From Burkholderiaceae bacterium (GTDB lineage: Bacteria; Pseudomonadota; Gammaproteobacteria; Burkholderiales; Burkholderiaceae_C): a stretch of 64,000 bases of DNA. Where the stretch lies: NCBI GenBank assembly GCA_017992055.1, contig JAGOPK010000008.1, positions 186,001-250,000 on the forward strand, written 5' to 3'. Both the position numbers and the translations under genes were made by a program. The notes under the pieces were generated by a model that worked only from the letters and a program-made list of their open reading frames with translations, ran no database searches and was not told where the DNA came from. This document shows, one piece after another, positions 55,503 to 63,054 of the stretch. Each line of letters starts with the position of its first letter. The first letter of the stretch is position 1.

Positions 55503-56651
55503 ATGGCCCTGAGCTTCAAGCGTTCCTGGACCGACCCCGACCTGGACCAGTTCCGCGACACCGCGGCCCGCTTCGTTGAAAGTGAACTGGTGGCCGACGA
55601 CGAAGCGGCGCGCAAGCGCGGCCATGTCGGCCATGCCGTGTGGCGCAAGGCCGGCGAGCTGGGCCTGCTGTGCACCGACATCCCCGAGCAGTACGGCGGC
55701 GGCGGTGGCGACTTCCGCCACGAAGCCATCCTGACCGAAGAATGCGCACGCCGCGGCATCACCGGCTGGGCGCATTCGGTGCACAGCATCGTCGCCCACT
55801 ACTTCTTGAACCACGGCACCGAGGCGCAGAAGCAGAACTACCTGCCGCGCCTGGCGCGTGGCGAGCTGGTCGGCGCCATCGCGATGACCGAGCCCGGCAC
55901 CGGCAGCGACCTGCAGGGCATCCGTACCCGGGCGGCCAAGGACGGCGACGGCTACGCCATCACCGGCAGCAAGACCTTCATCACCAATGGCTTTCTGGCC
56001 GGCGTGGTGCTGGTGGTGGCCAAGACCGATCCCACGCAAGGCGCCAAGGGCACGTCGATGCTGATCGTCGAGACGGCCAACTGCCCGGGCTTCCGCGTCG
56101 GCCGCGTGCTCGACAAGATGGGCATGAAGAGCCAGGACACGTCCGAGCTGTTCTTCGACGGCGTCAAGGTCGGCGCCGACGCCTTGCTGGGCGGGCGCGA
56201 GGGCCAGGGCTTCTTCCAGCTGATGAGCGACCTGCCCTACGAACGGCTGTTCATCGGCGTCGGCGCGCTGGCCTGCATGGAAGGCGCCTACGAGGCCACG
56301 CTGACCTATGTGCGCGAGCGCAAGGCCTTCGGCCAGGCGATTGCCGATTTCCAGAACACCAAGTTCAAGCTGGCCGAGGTGGCGACGCAGATCGCCGTCG
56401 GCCGCGCCTTCATCGACCAGTGCGTGGAGAAGATCGTCGCCGGCCAGCTGGACACGGCCACGGCCTCCATGGCCAAGCTGTGGGGCTCGGAGACGCAGAA
56501 CCGCGTGCTCGACGAGCTGCTGCAGCTGCACGGCGGCTACGGCTTCATGAACGAGTACCTGATCGCGCGCATGTATGCCGACGCCCGGGTGCAGCGCATC
56601 TATGGCGGCACCAGCGAGATCATGAAGGAAGTGATCTCGCGCGCACTGTGA
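55503..56651 (+). CDS. acyl-CoA dehydrogenase
   Basis: This 382-aa flavoprotein desaturates an acyl-CoA and hands electrons to ETF. It has AMTEPGTGSDLQGI, GSKTFITNG, the catalytic glutamate in LMSDLPYERLFIG (isovaleryl/long-chain-type position), RERKAFGQAI and the C-terminal IYGGTSEIMKEVI. It lies 22 bp after the ligase gene. The stop codon overlaps a possible GTG start of the next gene. Confidence 0.95.
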   Translation: MALSFKRSWTDPDLDQFRDTAARFVESELVADDEAARKRGHVGHAVWRKAGELGLLCTDIPEQYGGGGGDFRHEAILTEECARRGITGWAHSVHSIVAHYFLNHGTEAQKQNYLPRLARGELVGAIAMTEPGTGSDLQGIRTRAAKDGDGYAITGSKTFITNGFLAGVVLVVAKTDPTQGAKGTSMLIVETANCPGFRVGRVLDKMGMKSQDTSELFFDGVKVGADALLGGREGQGFFQLMSDLPYERLFIGVGALACMEGAYEATLTYVRERKAFGQAIADFQNTKFKLAEVATQIAVGRAFIDQCVEKIVAGQLDTATASMAKLWGSETQNRVLDELLQLHGGYGFMNEYLIARMYADARVQRIYGGTSEIMKEVISRAL

Positions 56652-56659
56652 GCGGCGAC

Positions 56660-57451
56660 ATGGACCCCGTGCTGCTGGTGCATGAAGAAGGCCAGGTCGC
56701 CTGGCTGACGATGAACCGGCCCGAGCGGCTGAACGCGATGGACGACACGCTCGTCAGCGCGCTGCGCCGCTATTTCCAGGCCCTGCCGGACCGGCCCGAG
56801 CTGCGCGTGGTGGTGCTGCAGGGTGCCGGCCGGGCCTTTTGCGCCGGGCTCGATCTCAAGGAGGACGTGGGCAGCGGCCACCGCGCCGCGGCCGACGTGC
56901 TGGCCCACCAGCGTGGCATCCGCGACATCATGCTGGCGATGCGGCGCTGCCCGCAGCCCATCATCAGCATCGTGCAGGGCGCGGCCAGCGGCGGCGGCTT
57001 CGGCCTGGCCCTGGCCAGCGATGTGCGCCTGGCCACGCCCGACGCACGCTTCAATGCCGCCTTCATCCGCATCGGCCTGTCGGCCTGCGACATGGGCGTC
57101 AGCTACTTCCTGCCGCGCATGGTGGGCGCCTCGGTGGCCAGCGAGCTGATGCTGACCGGACGCTTCCTCGGTGCCCAGCGTGCGCTGGCCCTGGGCCTGG
57201 TGAGCCGGGTGGATGCACTGGACGCACTGCACGACGAGGCGCGCGCGCTGGCCGACGACATGCTGCGCACCACGCCGATGGGCCTGTCGCTGACCAAGGA
57301 CGCGCTGTGCTTCAGCATCGACGCGCCCAGCTTCGACGCCGCCATCGCGCTGGAAGACCGCAACCAGGTGCTATGCAGCCAGACCGCCGATTTCCAGGAA
57401 GGGCTGCGCGCCTTTCTGGACAAGCGGCCGCCGGTGTACCAGGGGCGCTGA
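56660..57451 (+). CDS. enoyl-CoA hydratase/isomerase family protein
   Basis: The 263-aa crotonase shows GRAFCAGLDLKEDVG and GAASGGGFGLALASDVR. The first catalytic glutamate is missing (NAAFIRIGLS) and an aspartate sits in SACDMGVSYFLPR, the same pattern as the crotonase at 53074, so the two are probably related copies with specialised roles. A GTG at 56648 overlapping the preceding stop is an alternative start adding four residues. It is the last gene of the rightward arm, followed by a long palindrome. Confidence 0.92.
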   Translation: MDPVLLVHEEGQVAWLTMNRPERLNAMDDTLVSALRRYFQALPDRPELRVVVLQGAGRAFCAGLDLKEDVGSGHRAAADVLAHQRGIRDIMLAMRRCPQPIISIVQGAASGGGFGLALASDVRLATPDARFNAAFIRIGLSACDMGVSYFLPRMVGASVASELMLTGRFLGAQRALALGLVSRVDALDALHDEARALADDMLRTTPMGLSLTKDALCFSIDAPSFDAAIALEDRNQVLCSQTADFQEGLRAFLDKRPPVYQGR

Positions 57452-57461
57452 GCCGGACTCT

Positions 57462-57582
57462 CAAGGTGTGAAGGAACCGTCGCGAGCGGGCTCAGCTTGG
57501 GTTGAGTAGCGCAGCCGTACACCCGTACGGCGAGCAACGCAGGCCCGAGATGTGCCCGCGCAGCAGGTTCGTTCGCACCTTG
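57462..57582. repeat. about 120-nt imperfect palindrome between convergent genes
   Basis: The outer arms CAAGGTGTGAAGGAACC (57462-57478) and GGTTCGTTCGCACCTTG (57566-57582) are complementary at 15 of 17 positions. Further in, GCGGGC pairs with GCCCGC, and near the centre GCCGTAC-ACCC-GTACGGC (57514-57531) is a perfect 7-bp hairpin. The entire interval could fold into one long stem-loop. It fills the gap between the last acyl-CoA gene and the convergent small exported-protein gene. It may be a bidirectional terminator or a dispersed palindromic repeat. Confidence 0.7.
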
Positions 57583-58059
57583 TCAGCCTTCGAGCAGCTT
57601 CTTCATACGCCGGTCGGCCAGGCGCGACACCACGGCGCGGCTCAGCGCATTGGCCTGGTCCAGCAGTTTGTCGGCCTCGGCGGCGCAGCGATTCTGGCGC
57701 GCCGCCAGATCGGCGGCCGACAGGCCGCGCTGGGCCTCCAGCGCCTGCTTGAGCAGGCTTTGCGAGCGCGCCTCGTCACGCTCGCCATCCAGCCAGGCCT
57801 GGCCGATGAAGGCCGCGCCCGACTTCAGCCGCGCACGCAGCAGGCCACGCAGATCGGCCCGGCCGGCCTTGACCTGCAGCGCCAGGGCCTCGGTCTGCAC
57901 GTCCAGCGCGGCCACGCACTGGGCGGTGGCCCATTCGCGGGGATTGGGGGCCGCCGGGCGGGCTTCGGCCGGGCCGGCCCGGGCCACGCCGCACAGCAGG
58001 GCCAGCAGCCAGGTCAGGGCCCACAGGCGCAGGCTGGATGGAAGCGGAGCAATGGACAT
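57583..58059 (-). CDS. small exported protein of unknown function
   Basis: The 158-aa product begins with a signal peptide (LRLWALTWLLALLCGVARA, cleavage near ARA-GP). The mature part is largely helical, with two cysteines (TAQCVAALD and RQNRCAAEA) about 75 residues apart that could form a disulfide, and a basic C-terminus (LADRRMKKLLEG). I do not recognise a family. The ATG at 58059 is preferred over an upstream start because the signal peptide begins there. Confidence 0.7.
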   Translation of the reverse strand: MSIAPLPSSLRLWALTWLLALLCGVARAGPAEARPAAPNPREWATAQCVAALDVQTEALALQVKAGRADLRGLLRARLKSGAAFIGQAWLDGERDEARSQSLLKQALEAQRGLSAADLAARQNRCAAEADKLLDQANALSRAVVSRLADRRMKKLLEG

Positions 58060-58259
58060 TGGCCAGGATTGTCGGTGCCGGCAGCAAGCCGGCCCAGTAC
58101 AGGCAACGCAGCCGCCCCCTGCGCGGATGACGCCGCACAGCACGACCGCCCATGCCCGTGCCCGCGATTAGCACAGAACGCAATGGCCCGATGCCGACGG
58201 CGCCGCCGGCGCCTGCCTAGAGTGCAGGACCGTACCGCTCTTGCATCGCACCGCTTTCC

Positions 58260-58895
58260 ATGGAACTGCTCGACAAGCTCAACTGGCGCTATGCCACCAA
58301 GAAGATGGACCCGACCCGCGCCGTGCCGGCGGCCAGCGTGGAGCGCATCGTCGAGGCGGCGCGCCTGGCCCCCACCAGCAGTGGCCTGCAGCCCTTCGAG
58401 GTGATCGTCGTCACCAACCCCGAGGTGCGCGCACGCATCCAGGCCGTGGCCTGGAACCAGGCGCAGATCACCGAGGGCTCGCACCTGCTGGTGTTTGCCG
58501 CCTGGGACAACTACACCGCCGAGCGCATCAACCAGATGTTCGACTACACCAACCAGGTGCGCGGCTTCCGCAACGAAGGCTTCGAGGCCTACCGGCAGAA
58601 GCTGCTGGCGCTGTACCCCGGCCGTGACGCACAACTCAATGCCGAGCATGCGGCGCGCCAGGCCTACATCGGCTTCGGCGCCTCGGTGATCGCTGCTGCC
58701 TTCGAGGGTGTGGATGCCACGCCGATGGAAGGCTTCGACCCCGCCGCGGTGGACGACATCCTGGGCCTGAAAGCCCGCGGCCTGAAGAGCGTGACCCTGC
58801 TGCCGCTGGGCTACCGCAAGGTCGAAGACGACTGGCTGGCCCCGCTGGCCAAGGTGCGCCGCCCGCGCGAGCAGTTTGTCAGCGAGGTGAAGTAA
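58260..58895 (+). CDS. nitroreductase family FMN oxidoreductase
   Basis: The 211-aa protein matches NfsB-like nitroreductases: LNWRYATKKMDPTRAV with FMN-phosphate-binding basic residues, AARLAPTSSGLQPFEVIVV, and GASVIAAAFEGVDATPMEGFDP. These homodimeric flavoproteins reduce quinones or nitro compounds with NAD(P)H. It is the last gene before the tRNA scar, so it marks the chromosomal flank of the inserted element. Confidence 0.92.
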   Translation: MELLDKLNWRYATKKMDPTRAVPAASVERIVEAARLAPTSSGLQPFEVIVVTNPEVRARIQAVAWNQAQITEGSHLLVFAAWDNYTAERINQMFDYTNQVRGFRNEGFEAYRQKLLALYPGRDAQLNAEHAARQAYIGFGASVIAAAFEGVDATPMEGFDPAAVDDILGLKARGLKSVTLLPLGYRKVEDDWLAPLAKVRRPREQFVSEVK

Positions 58896-58919
58896 AGCGC
58901 ACCCTCAGGCGCCTGGCGT

Positions 58920-58965
58920 TGGTAGGCCGTGTTGGACTTGAACCAACGACCAAAGGATTATGAGT
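58920..58965 (-). other. 3' half of a tRNA (CAU anticodon), attachment-site remnant of an integrated element
   Basis: On the minus strand this 46-nt stretch reads as a perfect tRNA 3' half: anticodon loop CTCATAA, 3' anticodon stem TCCTT, variable loop, T arm GTTGG-TTCAAGT-CCAAC, acceptor strand ACGGCCT, discriminator A and encoded CCA. The matching 5' anticodon stem (AAGGA) is absent: the next bases are CCAAA, and no D arm or 5' acceptor strand follows. The anticodon suggests tRNA-Met, or tRNA-Ile2. Integrases that use tRNA genes leave exactly such a 3' duplicate; the intact copy should lie at the other end of the element, right of the window. Confidence 0.8.
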
Positions 58966-58994
58966 TTGGCCGGAACAGCGTGTGCAGAGGGAAG

Positions 58995-59117
58995 TGTACC
59001 GAAGCTTCGCGTAGCTTGGTGAAGCTGAAAGTACTTTGGCGACAGTAACTTAGCGAAGTCTTGCGGAATCGCCGCAAGCTGATCGGTGTACCGCAGTTGT
59101 ACCGCGTCTTCGGTACA
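58995..59117. repeat. cluster of TGTACCG heptamers next to the attachment site
   Basis: TGTACCG occurs at 58995, 59087 and 59098, and inverted as CGGTACA at 59111. A perfect inverted repeat CTTGCGG-AATCG-CCGCAAG lies between at 59060-59078. Clustered short repeats beside an att core are typical arm-type sites for a tyrosine recombinase or its excisionase, which is the proposed role here. This gap between the tRNA remnant and the first element gene contains nothing else that I recognise. Confidence 0.45.
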
Positions 59118-59153
59118 GCAGGGTGACTAGCCAACGAGGTCCGAGAAGCTTCG

Positions 59154-61178
59154 TCACTGAACTGGAAGTGCCAGCTCAGGGCGAAGTTCTCGACCGTCAG
59201 GCAACGCCAAATCCAGGTCGGCGCGGACCTGAGGCTCGGTCTCGATGAGCAACGCCCACTTTGGGATCGCCAAGTGATCAGAGATCTCGTCTCTGATGGC
59301 CTCGGGGCTGAGCTTGGCTCGTCCGAGCATGCCTTGCCACGGGTCGGCTTCGTTGACAACGACATCGCGCATGAGTTCAACCCCATCAAACAGGACGGAA
59401 CGAACTTCGTTGGCCGGCGCAGTCGGGCCACCCGCCAAGGCGTCCGGCTCCTCCGCATCGGGTTGCACCACTGGTCCAACAACGACGCGGATCGTCATGC
59501 GCCCCACTTCGCCGGGCATGAACTTCAGTTGCTGCCTATGGTTTCGCAGGTGATACCTGATGAAGTCCAGCGCATCCGAAAACTCATGGCCTGCAACGAC
59601 CGACAACGGCTTGTCCGCGTAGCCGAACTTCGCAGAACGACGGAATTCACCGTGTGAATCAAAGTACACCTCGAACAACATGCCAGCAAGCACATGCTGC
59701 GCGGTCTCAGTAGGAAATTGGTGGAGCTGACCTTCTAGCGAAGCCATGAATTCCATCGCCTTCTGGGAGTTGCCGCACGCCGCCTGATAGATGTTGCGGC
59801 CAAGAACGAACCATGACGATGCGGGGAACTCGTCCTGTCGGATCGAACGAATCTTCCCAATCGCGGGATTCTGGGTGTACCAATTCAGAGACTTCAGTGC
59901 GCGAATGATCTCGTTGATCGCTGACGGCGCGTCTGCCTGATATTCGCGATCTTGCAGCGCCTCTTGGTCATAACGAAGACGCGGCTGGGCCGGTTCAGCA
60001 GGCTCTGCGGGCTCCGGCTCCGGCTCCGGCTGCGGCGGCGGCTCACCAGGCGCCGCGGGCACATCGACTGCAACCCCAGGTGCGAGGTTGTCTTCGGCAC
60101 GATCCGGTTGCGGCTCGGCAGGTTGCCCATGACCTTCCGCGGGAGCCTCGGGAACAGGAACCTCGGCCGCTACCAAACCCTCGGGCTGCTCAGACTCCTC
60201 AACTGCGGGTCCTGCCGCCGGCGCGGCCTCTTCCGTGTCTATCTGGATGGCCGCAGCCAAGTGAGCAAACTGACCAGGACTAGTCTTTGAGAGTCCCTCA
60301 ACGAGGGTACTGATGCTGGTAATCGTCAGGTTCGCATGTCCGGTCGCCCGACGAAACTCGGTAACGAGCCTTGGATCTGCGAGCTTGATCTCCGGTCTGG
60401 CATTGCCGATCGGCTTGCGAGCCCCACGCACGACCTCCATCCGCATCTTCGGAGCGTAGACCCAGTCGCTCTTCTCGTCGCGGCTAATGAAAAGTACCTT
60501 TGGAAACGCGGCTGCACTGCTTGCCGCCTTGGCAAGAATCTCAAACCAGATGATGAGATCGCCAAATCGATTCTCATCCTTGTCCTCGTCGCGAAAACCT
60601 GGCGGAAGTCGTTGCTCGAACCTTCCAGGCCCCTCGGTGCTCGCTCTCACACAGAGGGTAGCCAGATCCGAATCGAGAATGACAGGCGAAAGATGGCTCG
60701 CTATCTGCTGGTGAATGGTGCCGGGATCGAAGTCCTGGGAGAAGACACCGGTGAACGGAGAGAGCGCTCCGATGGCGGCGCGGAACCCTGCAAGGAAAGC
60801 AGCGCGGTCACCAGCGAAGCCCACACGTCTGAGCGATGCGTCATCGACAAACAGCGATGCTGTATCCAACAGGCCACCAAGCAGTCGCTTGACTTGATCG
60901 ACCTCCTTGCTCTTGGGCGTGTATGTGTCGAGACTCTTTGATGTCACCCTGGACAAGTACTCGCTCGCGGCCCACGCAGGGACGACCAGGCGGTTTGCGG
61001 CAGCGACCGCATCGGTCCAAGCAAAGAACTCACGCCTCGCTGCATCATGCAGCTTGTAGAGGTAGGACAGGATGTTGGTGTCGAGGAAGATCAGCGTCAG
61101 TGGATCGCGCGCGATGGCTGCGACTTCGCGAACATGCTCATCCACCGTCCTATCGATCACATGGTGACCAAACAGCAT
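59154..61178 (-). CDS. PIN-like nuclease domain protein with acidic/Pro linker and unknown C-terminal domain
   Basis: The 674-aa product starts with a PIN-like domain (about residues 25-300): LIFLDTNILS with D33, WAASEYLSR with E73, RFGDLIIWFEIL with D207, and FISRDEKSDW with D234 and D238. This acidic set and spacing fit the DUF4935/PIN_8 group of predicted metal-dependent RNases. Residues about 330-400 are a Glu/Pro/Ala-rich linker. Residues about 410-674 form an unrecognised globular region. A GGGGGAGG ribosome site precedes the ATG. Composition is less GC-rich than the left flank. Its location in an integrated element suggests a cargo, stability or defence role, which is inference. Confidence 0.75.
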   Translation of the reverse strand: MLFGHHVIDRTVDEHVREVAAIARDPLTLIFLDTNILSYLYKLHDAARREFFAWTDAVAAANRLVVPAWAASEYLSRVTSKSLDTYTPKSKEVDQVKRLLGGLLDTASLFVDDASLRRVGFAGDRAAFLAGFRAAIGALSPFTGVFSQDFDPGTIHQQIASHLSPVILDSDLATLCVRASTEGPGRFEQRLPPGFRDEDKDENRFGDLIIWFEILAKAASSAAAFPKVLFISRDEKSDWVYAPKMRMEVVRGARKPIGNARPEIKLADPRLVTEFRRATGHANLTITSISTLVEGLSKTSPGQFAHLAAAIQIDTEEAAPAAGPAVEESEQPEGLVAAEVPVPEAPAEGHGQPAEPQPDRAEDNLAPGVAVDVPAAPGEPPPQPEPEPEPAEPAEPAQPRLRYDQEALQDREYQADAPSAINEIIRALKSLNWYTQNPAIGKIRSIRQDEFPASSWFVLGRNIYQAACGNSQKAMEFMASLEGQLHQFPTETAQHVLAGMLFEVYFDSHGEFRRSAKFGYADKPLSVVAGHEFSDALDFIRYHLRNHRQQLKFMPGEVGRMTIRVVVGPVVQPDAEEPDALAGGPTAPANEVRSVLFDGVELMRDVVVNEADPWQGMLGRAKLSPEAIRDEISDHLAIPKWALLIETEPQVRADLDLALPDGRELRPELALPVQ

Positions 61179-61403
61179 CCTGCGCCTCCCCCTATCCCTT
61201 GCTCTTGTCTGTGCCGCGAGACGGCAAGGGTGCCACCATGGTACTTCGCCCCACTGGAAGTCACTTCAAGACCGCTCGTCGACTTGCAGCCTAAAGGCCC
61301 GTGCGGCGCATGCTTCAAGATGTGAGCGCCGGGACCTCCAGACGGAAGCTGTCGAGTTCTCGGCCGCGTCTACCCGGGCTAGACTGCCACGCATCGTAAG
61401 AAC

Positions 61404-61434
61404 AAAAAATGGGGCAGGCCTTGTCAGGCGGCCC
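61404..61434 (-). terminator. intrinsic terminator at the end of the 382-aa gene
   Basis: On the minus strand GGGC-C-GCCT pairs with AGGC-CT-GCCC around the loop GACA and is followed by CATTTTTTG. The hairpin includes the stop codon of the gene that ends at 61424. It would prevent read-through into the PIN-like gene downstream, so the latter likely has its own promoter within the 245-bp gap (61179-61423), where no clear promoter is visible. Confidence 0.6.
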
Positions 61435-62572
61435 TCAAAAAAGCGGGATTTCCGGAAGACAGCTCTGGGTTCGTGATCGAGAACACATCGCGAAACGAGA
61501 TGCCCACTGCCACCAACTGCTGGTAGTACTCCTGCCTGGCTGCGTGCAAGAACCTAATTACGACATCCGTCGGCAGGTGCATCATCGCCGCGAGCACAGG
61601 ACCACGCGTCGCCATCGCCTGCGCCGCAAACTCTTCCTCATCGAATATGGCGCGATTGATCGTATCGATCATGATCCACGCGTCGCCGACATTGGCAGCC
61701 GGACTACTCCTAGGGCCAAATATGGCAAATATCAGTGCCATGCTCGCACAAGAGGCCATGTCAAAAACAAGGCCGGTGTACCACCAAGGATGAGGCTCCG
61801 CGCCCTCAAACAGAACGCCAAGTCTCAGCAGGGTACTGAGCAGTCCGAACCGGCTGGTTGCAGTGTGAAGATTGCGAACCGATGGAGGCACGTCGAATGC
61901 GTAGGCGTTGCCAAGATCTTCGGAAAGCCACTTGGCAGGGACCGGCGCAGGGAACATGAAGCTAGGGTCAGGCATAACGCCGGAGGATGACATTCTGGCA
62001 GCCAAACCAATGGTGTGTGCGTCCGGCGCCGCGTGGCTCGTGAAGACGGACCAGCAGCGATCCGCCACGGTCATGCACTTATCAAGGTGAGCAAACCGGG
62101 GCGACAACCACTCTTCTGTGCCAGGCCTGAACGGCACTAGCAAACGGTCGTCACAGCGAACGTCAAGTGCATCCAGGTGCCTCTGAATCGCGCTTCCGTA
62201 TGAGGAAAACTCAAGCCAGCGTGACGATCCCTTTGTAAGGCACTCGCAAAGGGCGATCGCTTTGCCGTGTGGCTTCTCCACATTCCCTTCCCACCAGGAT
62301 GCCAAGGTCCGCGCTTGGAATGCCAATGCAGGCCGGAGCCTTTTGTCCCGGACGTTATCGCGCGTTGCCTGCTGCTCCGCATGGCGTCGCGCCCTGGCAA
62401 TCTCGCGCTGCTGAGGCTGAGACGGATCGTGCTCGTCTGGAAGTACGACCGACTTGACCTGATTTGCGAAGGCTCGCAGTCGCAGAGGATGCGTTGGCGT
62501 TCGCTCCTGCCCGACGGCGGGTTGCGCCATAAGTCCAGATGAACTACCCGACATCGTCTCGCTAGAGATCAT
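61424..62572 (-). CDS. hypothetical protein of the integrated element
   Basis: I do not recognise this 382-aa protein. A segment near residues 80-130 (RTLASWWEGNVEKPHGKAI then LCECLTKGSSRWLEF) has the W-E-G-N-x-x-K-P spacing seen in the second half of Cro/C1-type helix-turn-helix domains, so DNA binding is possible. A hydrophobic stretch (MASCASMALIFAIFG) lies near residue 290. Start is uncertain: a GTG at 62611 and an ATG at 62554 are alternatives. It is divergent from the AlpA-like gene and ends in an intrinsic terminator. A role as regulator or partner of the PIN-like protein is speculative. Confidence 0.6.
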   Translation of the reverse strand: MISSETMSGSSSGLMAQPAVGQERTPTHPLRLRAFANQVKSVVLPDEHDPSQPQQREIARARRHAEQQATRDNVRDKRLRPALAFQARTLASWWEGNVEKPHGKAIALCECLTKGSSRWLEFSSYGSAIQRHLDALDVRCDDRLLVPFRPGTEEWLSPRFAHLDKCMTVADRCWSVFTSHAAPDAHTIGLAARMSSSGVMPDPSFMFPAPVPAKWLSEDLGNAYAFDVPPSVRNLHTATSRFGLLSTLLRLGVLFEGAEPHPWWYTGLVFDMASCASMALIFAIFGPRSSPAANVGDAWIMIDTINRAIFDEEEFAAQAMATRGPVLAAMMHLPTDVVIRFLHAARQEYYQQLVAVGISFRDVFSITNPELSSGNPAFLRAA

Positions 62573-62676
62573 CACAAACTCGATTCTGTTTCGTTCGTTT
62601 CTGCTCAGCACGATCGCTAAGGTCGACTAATTATCTCGATCCCTGTCGATTATTCCCATGAGCACTGGCGAGACGC
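62573..62676. promoter_or_regulatory. AT-rich divergent promoter region of the element
   Basis: This short gap between divergent genes is the most AT-rich part of the region. It contains TAATTAT (around 62628) and GATTATT (around 62648), each preceded by TCGA or GTCGA, forming a degenerate direct repeat that could hold -10 elements and operator half-sites for the small helix-turn-helix protein. No exact promoter can be assigned. Confidence 0.35.
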
Positions 62677-63036
62677 ATGAAAGCAGAAGACTTCCTGACG
62701 ATCGAGGAAATTGCCGGCCTACTTCGTGTGCAGGTCAGCGCCGTGCGCGCACGACTTTCGCGAGACGACACTTCGCTACCGCCTTCGGTGCGTGTCGGTG
62801 GGCGCCGACTGTTCCCAAAGTCGCTCTACATCGAGTGGCGTGACAGCCTTCTGGCTGCACATGCGGCGAAACCTGCCTTGGATGTGCAGTCAACCCTGCA
62901 ATCCGCGAACCGTGCTCGATGTGGCCGACCCGAAAGTCTGCTGAATTGCAGTCCGCATCAAGTGGTACCTGACCCGCTTGAAGCCTCGACTGCTGAAAGA
63001 CCATCCCAGCCAGTTGAACGAAAGCGCGAGGCCTGA
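62677..63036 (+). CDS. AlpA-like helix-turn-helix DNA-binding protein
   Basis: The 119-aa product begins with a winged/MerR-like helix-turn-helix of the type found in AlpA and excisionase proteins: FLTIEEIAGLLRVQVSAVRA, then SVRVGGRRLFPKSLYIEW. The C-terminal 60 residues are probably disordered and basic. Such proteins control integrase or replication genes in mobile elements. It is 18 bp upstream of the repA-like gene on the same strand, so it may regulate or accompany it. Confidence 0.75.
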   Translation: MKAEDFLTIEEIAGLLRVQVSAVRARLSRDDTSLPPSVRVGGRRLFPKSLYIEWRDSLLAAHAAKPALDVQSTLQSANRARCGRPESLLNCSPHQVVPDPLEASTAERPSQPVERKREA

Positions 63037-63054
63037 ATTCGCTTTAGGTCAGTC

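Noticed and set aside
57583-58143. Longer form of the small exported protein starting at 58143
   Set aside because: The extra N-terminal 28 residues are Cys-rich and unlike a signal peptide; the internal ATG at 58059 starts a clean signal sequence.
58958-59482. Minus-strand frame overlapping the tRNA remnant
   Set aside because: It overlaps the 3' part of the PIN-like gene in another frame and shows no domain features; the att remnant lies inside it, which a real gene would not be expected to include.
59990-60065. Repetitive GGCTCCGGCTCCGG stretch in the element, considered as a CRISPR-like or satellite repeat
   Set aside because: It is in frame within the PIN-like gene and encodes the Glu/Pro-rich linker; there are no spaced repeats of CRISPR form anywhere in the window.
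60336-60941. Plus-strand 201-codon frame inside the PIN-like gene
   Set aside because: It is antisense to the conserved acidic motifs of the PIN-like domain and has no recognisable protein features.
61409-61990. Plus-strand 193-codon frame opposite the 382-aa element gene
   Set aside because: It is antisense to a longer, protein-like frame that ends in an intrinsic terminator; its own translation looks like a shadow.
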